Below, in pieces: positions 28,018-35,528 of a DNA stretch of 64,000 nucleotides. The stretch's first letter is position 1. The number at the start of each line of letters is the position of its first letter. The stretch covers positions 1 through 64,000 of the forward strand of contig JACRCO010000065.1 in NCBI GenBank assembly GCA_016218975.1, written 5' to 3'. This stretch comes from Deltaproteobacteria bacterium. GTDB taxonomy: Bacteria; Desulfobacterota; Deferrimicrobia; Deferrimicrobiales; Deferrimicrobiaceae. The translations under genes were made by a program, and so were the position numbers. The notes beneath the pieces were generated by a model that was given only the letters and a program-made list of their open reading frames with translations, was not told where the DNA came from and did no database searches.

Positions 28018-28046
28018 TTGACAATACAGGTTATAACCTGTATTCT
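28018..28046 (+). promoter_or_regulatory. hicAB promoter with embedded 22-bp operator
   Basis: TTGACA (28018-28023), 17-base spacer, TATTCT (28041-28046). Between and across the boxes lies a perfect 22-bp palindrome, half-site AATACAGGTTA, at 28023-28044, the expected binding site for the HTH domain of HicB. The predicted start point is about base 28053, the first base of the hicA ATG. Confidence 0.75.
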
Positions 28047-28052
28047 CGATCC

Positions 28053-28232
28053 ATGACGGGCAAAGAGCTCGTCAAATTGCTGAGGGCAGCCGGATGGGTT
28101 GAGGACCGGATAGAAGGTTCCCATCATATTCTCGTAAAAGGAACCAGGACGATATCGGTACCGGTACATGGGAAGAAGGATCTAAAGAAAGGAACATTGG
28201 AAGCACTCCGAAAGCTGGGTGGCCTGAAATGA
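28053..28232 (+). CDS. hicA: HicA mRNA-interferase toxin
   Basis: 59 aa, typical for HicA, a dsRBD-like ribonuclease that cuts mRNA. Conserved features: TGKELVKLLRAAGWVEDRI, the catalytic-His segment GSHHILVKG (G-S-H-H), and the end KGTLEALRKLGGLK. No Shine-Dalgarno site precedes the ATG, and the predicted transcription start coincides with the ATG, so the message may be leaderless. The stop overlaps the hicB start (ATGA). The toxin looks complete. Confidence 0.92.
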   Translation: MTGKELVKLLRAAGWVEDRIEGSHHILVKGTRTISVPVHGKKDLKKGTLEALRKLGGLK

Positions 28233-28657
28233 AGATCGTATATCCACTTATGATCCACAAAGCCGAAGAAGGAGGATACTGGGCGGAGTTTCCCGACCTT
28301 CCCGGTTGCGTTACCGAGGGAGACACGGAAGAAGAACTCCTGAAAATGGCGAAAGACGCCCTTTCCGGGTGGCTTGCGGTGCGCTTTGAACGCAATTTTT
28401 CGATTCCCGAAGCGAAGCCACTGAAAGGGAAAAACGTTCGCTGGGTGGAGCCATGTCCCGATGTAAGTATCCCCTTGATGATTCGAAAAATTCGAACCGA
28501 TTTAGGTCTGAGTCAAAAAGAGGTGGCGCACCGGCTTCGTATCACATACCAGTCCTACCAGGCATGGGAAAATCCGAAGGTCGCCAATCCCACCCTCAAA
28601 CAACTCGCGAAGTTGGCGGATGCCGTCGGTAAAAAATTAATCATCGAAATGGCTTGA
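28229..28657 (+). CDS. hicB: HicB antitoxin with HTH DNA-binding domain
   Basis: 142 aa. The N-terminal HicB fold (MKIVYPLMIHKAEEGGYWAE, FPDLPGCVTEGDTEEELL, AKDALSGWL) neutralises HicA; the C-terminal residues about 85-140 form an XRE-type helix-turn-helix (IRTDLGLSQKEVAHRLRITY, QSYQAWENP) that should bind the palindrome in the promoter. It overlaps hicA by four bases. A second copy of the last 28 codons is found as a shard at 34121-34210. Confidence 0.92.
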   Translation: MKIVYPLMIHKAEEGGYWAEFPDLPGCVTEGDTEEELLKMAKDALSGWLAVRFERNFSIPEAKPLKGKNVRWVEPCPDVSIPLMIRKIRTDLGLSQKEVAHRLRITYQSYQAWENPKVANPTLKQLAKLADAVGKKLIIEMA

Positions 28658-28678
28658 AGTCACGATCAGTGACCTCAA
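28654..28678. repeat. Dispersed palindrome, copy 10 (right of hicAB)
   Basis: TTGAAGTCAC and GTGACCTCAA around GATCA, one arm mismatch. The hicB stop codon lies inside it, so hicAB is bracketed by copies 9 and 10. Confidence 0.6.
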
Positions 28679-28798
28679 CTGGTTCGAAATCCGTTCACAT
28701 CGGGAGCGCGGCCAGCCTGTCGATCAGGGATTCCTGCTCGACCCAGGCTCGCCGTTCGAGAACGGCCTTCAGGGTTTCCGCGAGGTGGGCGTCCGGAG

Positions 28799-28990
28799 TC
28801 AGGCGCGGATGGACAGGGCGTGGCGGAAGACGTTGCGGGGGTCCCAGCGGGTCTTGATCTGCTGCAGCCGGGGGTAGTTGTCCTTGTAGTACAGCGTGTG
28901 CCAGGGGACCCCGGAGGTATTCCACTCCGGATCGGCGAGGTCGACATCCGGATGGTCGGCCTCTGCTTTTCGCTGGAAGCACCAACTTCG
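28799..28990 (-). pseudogene. C-terminal shard of a berberine-bridge-type FAD oxidase
   Basis: The minus strand reads a clean frame to a stop at 28799: DPEWNTSGVPWHTLYYKDNY, PRLQQIKTRWDPRNVFRHAL, SIRA. The Y-x-x-N-x-x-L...WDPxNVFxH ending is diagnostic of BBE-like oxidases. An N-terminal shard of the same type of protein lies at 33655-33749. The rest of the 468-base gap (28658-29125) holds palindrome copy 10 and unrecognised sequence. Confidence 0.75.
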
Positions 28991-29125
28991 GAATGTTCAA
29001 TGATCTGTTGTCCTGGTCGCTCACGGAAAGGCAACCCTGGCGCCGGGGCGAGACCTCCTTCCGCTTCGGCGAATCCAATCGGTAATAAGCAATGTCCAGA
29101 GATCGGGAGAAGAAAGGAGACCGTC

Positions 29126-30115
29126 ATGGCACGCCTCGTCCGATTCCACCAGAACGGTGGCCCGGAAGTGTTGAAGGTCGAGCACGTGGACGTACCGCCG
29201 CCGGGGCCGGGAGAAGTCCGCATCGCGGTGAAGGCGCTTGGCCTGAACCGGGCCGAGGCGATGTTCCGTTCGGGCCACTACCTGGAGCCACCCACGTTCC
29301 CCGCCCGCCTCGGTTACGAGGCGGCAGGTAACGTCGCGGAGCTCGGCGAAGGCGTGCAGGGCTTTAAGGTCGGCGACGCCGTCAGCACCATCCCGGCGTT
29401 CTCGCAGAACCAATACGGCGTCTACGGCGACACGGCAACCGTGCCGGCCTTTGCGGTGGCCAGGCACCCTGCGTCGCTGTCGTGGGCCGAGGCGGCGGCG
29501 GTATGGATGCAATATGCCACCGCGTACGGCGCGTTGATCGACATTGCGGGCCTGAAGGCGGGCGACACCCTGCTGATCCCGGCGGCTTCCAGCAGCGTGG
29601 GCATTGCCGCCATCCAGATTGCACGGATGATCGGCGCCACGCCCGTGGCGCTCACGCGCGGCAGCGGCAAGCGCAAGGCTTTGCTTACCGCCGGTGCGGC
29701 GCACGTCATCGTAACCGAAGAGCAGGACCTGGTCGCCGAGGCGAACAGGCTCACCGGGGGGAAGGGAGCCCGCATCGTGTTCGACCCGGTGGGCGGGCCC
29801 ACCGTAGCCAAGCTGACGGCGGCGATGGCCGAGCGCGGCATCCTGTTGCTGTACGGCGTCCTCGGCACCGACCCGACACCGCTGCCGCTGTTGGACGTGT
29901 TGGCCAAGTCGCTGACCATCCGCGGCTATCTCGTGTTTGAGGTCACCCAAGATCCGCCGCGGCTCGAACGAGCCAAGAAGTTCATCGTCGACGGTTTGTC
30001 CGCGGGCAAGCTCAAGCCGGTGGTCGCCAAGACGTTCCCTCTCGAGCAGATCGTCGAGGCGCATCGGTACCTGGAGTCGAACCAGCAAGTCGGCAAGATC
30101 GTGGTGACGGTCTAA
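29126..30115 (+). CDS. Quinone-oxidoreductase-like MDR alcohol dehydrogenase
   Basis: 329 aa, the size of zinc-free quinone oxidoreductases in the medium-chain dehydrogenase superfamily. GroES-like N-terminal domain (VPPPGPGEVRIAVKALGLNR, RLGYEAAGNVAELGEGV) and Rossmann domain with AASSSVGIAAIQIARMIGA (NADPH motif, about residues 153-171) and RIVFDPVGGPT. The zinc-ligand Cys/His residues of true alcohol dehydrogenases are absent. AAAGGAG five bases before the ATG at 29126 decides the start. It probably reduces quinones or enones with NADPH. Confidence 0.9.
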   Translation: MARLVRFHQNGGPEVLKVEHVDVPPPGPGEVRIAVKALGLNRAEAMFRSGHYLEPPTFPARLGYEAAGNVAELGEGVQGFKVGDAVSTIPAFSQNQYGVYGDTATVPAFAVARHPASLSWAEAAAVWMQYATAYGALIDIAGLKAGDTLLIPAASSSVGIAAIQIARMIGATPVALTRGSGKRKALLTAGAAHVIVTEEQDLVAEANRLTGGKGARIVFDPVGGPTVAKLTAAMAERGILLLYGVLGTDPTPLPLLDVLAKSLTIRGYLVFEVTQDPPRLERAKKFIVDGLSAGKLKPVVAKTFPLEQIVEAHRYLESNQQVGKIVVTV

Positions 30116-30147
30116 GTGCGGTACATGGGACTTTCGAGAGAAACCCG

Positions 30148-30912
30148 CTAACGGTGCTGCTTCCCCCTGATCAGGAGCATGAGGGAGCGGATGAGAGAGC
30201 CGGGCACGACGAACAGTTTTCCCCGCGAAAGGCCTCGCAAGGAAGCGTCCACCACGTCCTCCGCGGACATCCACCAGGCCGCGGGAGTGTGCTCCCTCCC
30301 GATCCCCGATGCATCATGGAATTCCGTGAGGGTGTAACCCGGACAGAGCGCCTGCACCTTGACGGGCGATCCGGCGGCGTCAAGATCGAGGCGCAGCCCT
30401 TCCGTGAAGCTGTTCATCCACGCCTTGGTGGCGCAGTAGCCGGCGTTTCCGTGGCTCTGTCCGAAGGCGGCCACCGAGGAAACGTTGACCAGGGTCCCTT
30501 TTCCGCGGGCGACCATTCCTGAAAGGGCGGCGTGGCACAACCGTACGGCGGCGATTACATGAAGACGGTGCATCCGGTCCGGTTCCTCCACGGGAGCCTG
30601 AAAAAACAGGCCGCGGGTGCCGAAGCCGGCGTTGTTGACAAGGAACTCAAGCTCCCCGGCGCGGGCGATCCGCTCCTCCACCTTCCGGAGATCGGCGTCG
30701 TCGGTCAGATCCGCCGCCAGGACCTCCACCGCAGCCCCGTGGTTTGCCTCCAGTTCCTCGGCAAGTTTCTCAAGACGGTCTTTTCTGCGGGCAACCAGTA
30801 TCAGATCGTAACCTTCGGCGGCGAGACGCCTGGCGTAGACGGCTCCGATTCCGCTGGATGCGCCCGTCACCAATGCAGTCCGCCCGGCGCTTTTCCGTTC
30901 CATGCTCGTCAT
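30148..30912 (-). CDS. Short-chain dehydrogenase/reductase
   Basis: 254 aa from the ATG at 30912 (an alternative ATG is at 30903). Classical SDR: TGASSGIGAVYARRLAAEGY cofactor loop, LVNNAGFG, catalytic Ser in NVSSVAAFGQ and Y-x-x-x-K in GYCATKAW, then LCPGYTLTEFH. The arginine-rich RRKDRL after the second strand suggests NADPH. It resembles the YqjQ/DltE-like group; the substrate is unknown. A 14-residue shard of the C-terminus of a paralogue occurs at 9742-9787. Confidence 0.9.
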   Translation of the reverse strand: MTSMERKSAGRTALVTGASSGIGAVYARRLAAEGYDLILVARRKDRLEKLAEELEANHGAAVEVLAADLTDDADLRKVEERIARAGELEFLVNNAGFGTRGLFFQAPVEEPDRMHRLHVIAAVRLCHAALSGMVARGKGTLVNVSSVAAFGQSHGNAGYCATKAWMNSFTEGLRLDLDAAGSPVKVQALCPGYTLTEFHDASGIGREHTPAAWWMSAEDVVDASLRGLSRGKLFVVPGSLIRSLMLLIRGKQHR

Positions 30913-30982
30913 TATTGGATGTCCGGTCAACGATAGGATGGCAGATTGGGAGCAGGGACGGCGTGTTCCGAAAGGCCCTGCC

Positions 30983-31855
30983 CTAATTGCAGGGGATGGT
31001 GCCGACGATCTTATACGCAATCTCCATGTATCCCTGCTCGAACTCCTCTTCCGCGGGGGCGGCGCCGTCCGCCATCCACTCGGCGAACTTCCGTTCGCCG
31101 CCTTCGAAGACCAGGTTCTCCACGCCAAGCAGTTTTCCGGTTTTTCCGTCGTATCGGCGGACGCGGACCGCCAGAAAGACCGACAGGGGCGGATCGCTCC
31201 CCCATTGAGTTCCCTTGAACCCGACGGAGACGACGCCGATTTCAAGGATCGAGTCGAACCCTTCTCCCGCAAGGGAGCTGTAGTCGGCTTCGTCGTCCGG
31301 CGCCGACCAGGACTCGTCGGGAAGAAGGATATACCGGCACGCGCAGTCCTCCGTTTCCGTCTCGAGGACCCGGTCCGTCATGATCTCCTGGATCCACAGG
31401 TTCGCGAGACCCTCCGTCGCCTCCTCGATCTTCCTCGCCTCGCGGGCGGGCATGGCCTTGATCGCTCCGTGCACGCCTCCGACGATCGCCCCTACGGAGC
31501 CGGTGGCGGTCGCCACCGCGAGTATCCCGATCGCAACGTACCCGCATTCCTGGCCGCTGCAACCGTGCATCCCCTCGCCGAGGATGCGAAGCGGGACCTC
31601 CGCGCCGGTGAGGAATCCGCGTCCCGCCCCTCTCACGGCTCCGTCTACCCTGCCCTTCCCGGGCAGATCCAGTCTCACTTCCGGCTGGAAGGTCGCGGTC
31701 ACGATGCCCACGGTTCCCGGAGCGTCGGACGTGCGCCCGTTTCTTGTCGGCGAAACATGTCCGCATCCGGCTTGAACCACGAGGAGGAGGATAAGTAGAT
31801 ATGGCCCGATCTGCCGGGAGATTCGAGGAAGGGACTTATACGGCGCAAATTCCAT
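30983..31855 (-). CDS. Hypothetical lipoprotein
   Basis: 290 aa. N-terminal signal with a clear lipobox VQAGC near residue 30. After a short linker comes a glycine-rich hydrophobic segment (IGILAVATATGSVGAIVGGV, about 110-130) of glycine-zipper type, then an alpha/beta region ending FEQGYMEIAYKIVGTIPCN. No known family is recognised; the general layout resembles envelope lipoproteins whose C-terminal domain scores metabolites or peptides. It is likely exported and lipid-anchored. It is preceded by the SDR gene on the same strand but transcribed first. Confidence 0.7.
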   Translation of the reverse strand: MEFAPYKSLPRISRQIGPYLLILLLVVQAGCGHVSPTRNGRTSDAPGTVGIVTATFQPEVRLDLPGKGRVDGAVRGAGRGFLTGAEVPLRILGEGMHGCSGQECGYVAIGILAVATATGSVGAIVGGVHGAIKAMPAREARKIEEATEGLANLWIQEIMTDRVLETETEDCACRYILLPDESWSAPDDEADYSSLAGEGFDSILEIGVVSVGFKGTQWGSDPPLSVFLAVRVRRYDGKTGKLLGVENLVFEGGERKFAEWMADGAAPAEEEFEQGYMEIAYKIVGTIPCN

Positions 31856-31937
31856 CGTGCACCCCGGATGCGGCGAGAGGCGGACGCCGCCCAACGGAGA
31901 TTCTCACACAGCCGGTATCGTCCTGCAATAATACCCT

Positions 31938-32396
31938 TTATCGGACATGCCGCAGCGTGCGGCGCACCGGCGCCTTCCTCTTTCCTCTTAACGCCGCGGC
32001 AACTCTCGCCCAGGAGACCAGTTCCTCGTCGTCTTCGACGATATCCTCCGGAACCTCGTAATACGACTTCAGGACCACCTCGCCGCCCGGCGCAAAGGGG
32101 CCCATCGCCCGGTCCGTGAGGTGGATCTCGCCGCCCTGGAGGGCATTGTGCATCTTCTTCGTGATGCTGAAAAAATCGGGCGATCCCTGGATCACCCTCC
32201 AACCCGTCTTGATCCCGAGGCTGTTCAGGAGCAGCGTTTTCGCGGACAGGATCTCCGCGACGCCGCCCCCGTAATACGTCGAATTGACGTGGGCGATGTG
32301 CAGATGCCGGAGCGGCTTCGCTTTCCCGAGTATCCGTTCGACCGTCTCCGCGCCGACGTACGGCTCGAAATCCTCGACCTTCACGATCCGGTTCAT
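31938..32396 (-). CDS. Chimeric ORF: trehalose synthase (GT4) N-terminus fused to TfoX C-terminus
   Basis: 152 aa. Residues 1-95 (MNRIVKVEDFEPYVGAETVE, HLHIAHVNSTYYGGGVAEIL, GWRVIQGSPDFFSITKKMHN) match the start of TreT-type trehalose synthases, including the GGG loop of the GT4 donor site. At residue about 96 (HLTD/RAMGPFAPG) it changes in frame to the last 50 residues of the TfoX-like protein. The TfoX part is base-for-base identical to 1604-1695 over 92 bases. The ATG overlaps the stop of the prohibitin gene (ATGA). It cannot act as a glycosyltransferase and is probably a recent deletion or recombination product. Confidence 0.75.
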   Translation of the reverse strand: MNRIVKVEDFEPYVGAETVERILGKAKPLRHLHIAHVNSTYYGGGVAEILSAKTLLLNSLGIKTGWRVIQGSPDFFSITKKMHNALQGGEIHLTDRAMGPFAPGGEVVLKSYYEVPEDIVEDDEELVSWARVAAALRGKRKAPVRRTLRHVR

Positions 32397-33250
32397 CTCT
32401 TCGGAACTTCGCCCACGCCGATGAACGGCACCGCCCCGCCCCCGGTAACCTGGGGAAGGATCCCGTTCCACTTCTCGATGGCCCTCAGATTTGCCTCCAC
32501 CTTCCTGAGCTCGATGAGGTCCAGGGATATATTCGCCCTCTGCAGCCTCAGCGACTCGGCCTCCGCCTTCGCCGCCGTGACCTTCTGTTCCGCCTCGATC
32601 TTTATCCGCTCCAGGTCCCTTCGCGCCTTCAGCGCGAGCTGTTCCGCCGTCTGCTTGGACTCGATGGCTTCCATGAAGATCTTGGAGAAGCTGAAACCGA
32701 CGATGGAGAATGCGTCAACGGCGATGTTGTTCGTTATCAGCCTTTCCGTAAGGTTCGATTTCATGGCATCGCTCACCGCCGGCCTCTTCGTTATGAGCTC
32801 TTCCGCCGTGTACTTGGCCGTCACAGCCTTAACCACCTCCTGCACCGCGGGGTCGATGATCCGCTCCTTGAAATGGATGCCGATCGTCTGGTAGACGACG
32901 TTCGCCTTGTCCGGAACGATGTGATAGTTGATCGCGACCTCCGAGGTCACTTCCTGGAGGTCGAGCGAGGCCGCCGCCGCGCTCGTCAGCGATTTCTGGA
33001 CCTTGACGTCCATCGGGACGATCCTCTGCATGATCGGCATGCGGATGTGCAGCCCTTCATCGAGCACGACGCCCTGAACGGCCCCGAAGTTGAGGACGAC
33101 CCCTCTTTCCCCCGCCCCGATCTGCGCCCACGGCTTCAGGAACAGGAAGAACGCCGCGATGATCGCGCCGATCGCCGCCATCCTCACCGGCCTTTTCCTT
33201 ACGGCGGTACGCATTGCGTCCCTTGCCGCGAAGACGTTTCTTTCATCCAT
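32393..33250 (-). CDS. Prohibitin-like SPFH-domain membrane protein
   Basis: 285 aa. One N-terminal transmembrane helix (MAAIGAIIAAFFLFLKPWAQ, about 24-43), then the SPFH/band-7 domain: GERGVVLNFGAVQGVVLDEG, MDVKVQKS, and VAINYHIVPDKANVVYQTIG. A long coiled coil (about 200-260, rich in Lys, Glu, Ala) follows. Prohibitin-type proteins form large ring complexes at the membrane that restrain FtsH-like proteases. The start has a GGAGGTGACGCG context. Its stop overlaps the start of the TreT/TfoX chimera. Confidence 0.88.
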   Translation of the reverse strand: MDERNVFAARDAMRTAVRKRPVRMAAIGAIIAAFFLFLKPWAQIGAGERGVVLNFGAVQGVVLDEGLHIRMPIMQRIVPMDVKVQKSLTSAAAASLDLQEVTSEVAINYHIVPDKANVVYQTIGIHFKERIIDPAVQEVVKAVTAKYTAEELITKRPAVSDAMKSNLTERLITNNIAVDAFSIVGFSFSKIFMEAIESKQTAEQLALKARRDLERIKIEAEQKVTAAKAEAESLRLQRANISLDLIELRKVEANLRAIEKWNGILPQVTGGGAVPFIGVGEVPKR

Positions 33251-33408
33251 CGCGTCACCTCCTTATTCCTTATCCTTAAGATGACGCCGACTCTATATGA
33301 TTTCGCGGGAGGGGTGCGATCGTTTTACGGCGTCCGCCGAATTCATGGGTTGACGGAAATTTTCTATTATGCAAACTGTCTCTAACTGCCATTACCATTT
33401 GGGGTGGA

Positions 33409-33639
33409 ATGAAACGGGTCGTCGCCGGCATTGCCATATCGAGTGCAGCGATTGTCGTCGTGAGTTACCTCTTGTCGTATTCCTCCCTGAAGGATTCTTC
33501 GACTCCCCCCCCGGGGAGATCATCCGCCGGGGAGTTGGCCGATTTCCGGAGGCTCCGAGCGGGGATGGCGGAATCGCTTGCCTCGATCGTACCTTCACCG
33601 CCGGTAGACACGGAACAGGCGGTAGCGTCGAACCGCTGA
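33409..33639 (+). CDS. Small single-helix membrane or secreted protein, hypothetical
   Basis: 76 aa. Residues 1-23 (MKRVVAGIAISSAAIVVVSY) form a membrane anchor or signal peptide; the rest is a short polar region rich in Ser and Pro (SSTPPPGRSSAGELADFRRL). GGGGTGG lies just before the ATG. No family recognised. It could be the start of a gene whose remainder was lost in the shard field that follows. Confidence 0.4.
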   Translation: MKRVVAGIAISSAAIVVVSYLLSYSSLKDSSTPPPGRSSAGELADFRRLRAGMAESLASIVPSPPVDTEQAVASNR

Positions 33640-33654
33640 TCAGCGGGAACACGA

Positions 33655-33749
33655 CATAGGCGTGTGAAGTCGGGCCTGCCCGCGAACCGCATGTTGTATC
33701 CCCTGCGGACCAGGTAGGCGTAACGCGGATCGTCCCGCCCGATCTTGTC
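33655..33749 (-). pseudogene. N-terminal shard of a berberine-bridge-type FAD oxidase
   Basis: The minus strand reads DKIGRDDPRYAYLVRRGYNM, RFAGRPDF, the D-P-R-Y...N-x-R-F-x-G-x-P-D motif near the start of BBE-like oxidases. It runs straight into a putA shard. Confidence 0.65.
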
Positions 33750-33756
33750 CGAAGAA

Positions 33757-33950
33757 AGAGGAGGTAATCGGGGCCGCCCGCCTTGGAGCCGACGCCCGAC
33801 ATCTTGAATCCCCCGAAGGGCTGCCGGCCCACCAGGGCGCCCGTGATTCCCCGGTTGATGTACACGTTGACGACGGCGAAGGCATCCCTCACACGTACGA
33901 TCTTCGCCGGACTCCGGGAGAAGAGCCCGCCGGTCAATGCATAGTCGGGG
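33757..33950 (-). pseudogene. putA: C-terminal shard of putA (third copy)
   Basis: The minus strand reads [34 protein letters not shown] and [16 protein letters not shown], the near-terminal part of the P5C dehydrogenase domain. It is about 90% identical to the equivalent DNA of the broken copy at 3454-5821. It ends 11 bases from palindrome copy 11. Confidence 0.85.
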
Positions 33951-33960
33951 GGGTTCGATT

Positions 33961-33989
33961 CTTTAAGATCACAAACTGTGATCTTAAAG
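33961..33989. repeat. Dispersed palindrome, copy 11
   Basis: CTTTAAGATCACAA and CTGTGATCTTAAAG, one mismatch. It separates the putA shard from the ORF6N shard. Confidence 0.8.
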
Positions 33990-34120
33990 ACCGGTCGCGG
34001 ACACCATCGTAAATTCCTCCCCAACGCATTTACCGAGCAAGGCGTTGCGATGCTTTCCGGAGTCCTCAGCAGTCCTCGTGCAGTTCAGGTCAATATTGCG
34101 ATTATGCGGGCGTTTGTCCG
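33963..34120 (+). pseudogene. C-terminal shard of an ORF6N gene
   Basis: Reads [39 protein letters not shown] and [11 protein letters not shown], matching residues about 76-136 of the ORF6N protein at 6125-6658. The match begins in the palindrome and ends abruptly at base 34120, where HicB sequence starts. Confidence 0.8.
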
Positions 34121-34210
34121 GAAAATCCGAAGATCGCCAATCCGACGCTCAAACAGCTCTCGAAGCTGGCGGACGCTGTCGGGAAGAAACTCATCGTCGA
34201 TCTATCTTGA
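34121..34210 (+). pseudogene. hicB: C-terminal shard of hicB
   Basis: Reads [29 protein letters not shown]-stop, matching the last 28 residues of HicB at 28229-28657. It is joined directly to the ORF6N shard. Confidence 0.8.
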
Positions 34211-34310
34211 TGCCGCATTTTACGACTTCAATTTTATGGGGTGGCCGTTCTCGCCGGATTATACCGCGATATCCATAGCCACAAAGGCCGGAAAGAAAAC
34301 GGGTGTGGTG

Positions 34311-34360
34311 CGAGTGTAACGAGCGTGGCCCAGTTGAACGATCTCATGAAATCGCCGGAA
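34311..34360 (+). pseudogene. C-terminal shard of an aldo/keto reductase
   Basis: Reads [16 protein letters not shown], matching SATSVDQLNELMKALE of the reductase at 2456-3412. Bases 34211-34310 between the shards hold nothing I can identify. Confidence 0.6.
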
Positions 34361-35294
34361 TTCGTACGGGAGGCAGGATCTCTTCCAGGCTGGAGCGGCG
34401 TGGTTCGAGCCCGGGGGGAAGCAGAAGGCGCGAGCCGAGGTGGTCCGGGGGTTCGTCTACGGTAAAGCCCGGGGAATCGGTTGCAATCTCATAAAGGACG
34501 CCGCCGGGCTCCCGGAAGTAGATCGAGCGGAAATAGACCCGGTCGATGACCGGAGAGACGTTATACCCCAGGTCCACGAGCTTGCTGCGCCACGCCGCCT
34601 GTTCCTTCGGGCCGGCGGTCCGGAAGGCCACGTGATGAACCGTCCCCACCGCCACCTGGCCGGACGGTGCGGAATGAAGACAAAGAAGGTCCACGACAGC
34701 GCCGGGAGCCCCGCCCCCGGACTCGTATCGGAACCTGTTCCCCTCCTCGTGCGACGGGGTGAAGCCGAACGTATTCGCATGCAGTTCCGCGGTCCTCTCG
34801 TAGCCTTCCTCCAACAGGGTAACGCCAAAGAATCCCCGGATAGCATGAGCCGCGGATACCGGACCATCGCTCCAGGGATCGCGTGACTCCGCGCTGGCGT
34901 GCGCCACCAATTCAAGCTGGAGCCCGTCCGGGTCCGCAAACGGGATGACCTCCTCATCGAAACGGCGGTGCGGAGCCGTAGCATCGATCCCGCTGGCTTT
35001 CAGCCGCTCGATCCAGAAGCCCGCCGCGTTCCGGGGGATGGAGAAAGCGACGGCGGTCGCCTGGCCCGTCCCCCTTCGCCCCCGGGGAGCCCCGGGCCAA
35101 GGGAAGAAGGTGAGGATCGTCCCCGGGCGTCCTTCCCCGTCGCCGAAGTAGAAGTGGTATGTCGAAGGGTCGTCGTAGTTGACTGTGAGCTTTACGAGCC
35201 TCAGCCCCAGGATGCCCGTATAGAAATCGAGATTCCGCTGTGGATCGCCGGCGATCGCGGTCACATGATGGATGCCCGATATAGTCCCTGCCAT
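34344..35294 (-). CDS. Ring-cleaving dioxygenase-like VOC protein
   Basis: 316 aa, two tandem VOC modules as in PcpA/LinE/MhqO-type hydroquinone dioxygenases. N-terminal module: GIHHVTAIAGDPQRNLDFYT, GLRLVKLTVNYDDP; C-terminal module: GTVHHVAFRT, RVYFRSIYFREPGGVLYEIA. The metal ligands would be H9/H10, H-H in the second module and the Glu of VLYEIAT. These Fe(II) enzymes open hydroquinone-type rings, or act in quinone detoxification. Its 3' end overlaps the aldo/keto reductase shard on the other strand. Confidence 0.88.
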   Translation of the reverse strand: MAGTISGIHHVTAIAGDPQRNLDFYTGILGLRLVKLTVNYDDPSTYHFYFGDGEGRPGTILTFFPWPGAPRGRRGTGQATAVAFSIPRNAAGFWIERLKASGIDATAPHRRFDEEVIPFADPDGLQLELVAHASAESRDPWSDGPVSAAHAIRGFFGVTLLEEGYERTAELHANTFGFTPSHEEGNRFRYESGGGAPGAVVDLLCLHSAPSGQVAVGTVHHVAFRTAGPKEQAAWRSKLVDLGYNVSPVIDRVYFRSIYFREPGGVLYEIATDSPGFTVDEPPDHLGSRLLLPPGLEPRRSSLEEILPPVRIPAIS

Positions 35295-35528
35295 GGCGAT
35301 CCTCCTTTCGGTGCAACGTATAAGTTAGAGATGCTTTTTGAGGATGTGAAGGATCGGTGCCTTGATGTCGGTTCGCCGGGCGAAAGCAACCCCGCAAAGA
35401 GAAGTTGAACCGGAAATGATTCGCAGGGTGTAAGGCGGCCGGGCCTGCAGCGACTAATACCCACGCATCCGGACGAACGCGGCCGCGTATCGGGTCGGAA
35501 CAACCATGAAACAGGAAGGAGCGATGGA

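Noticed and set aside
24491-34360. Integrated prophage or insertion sequence as cause of the mosaic
   Set aside because: No integrase, transposase, terminal inverted repeats with target duplications or phage structural genes were found; ORF6N alone is not enough.
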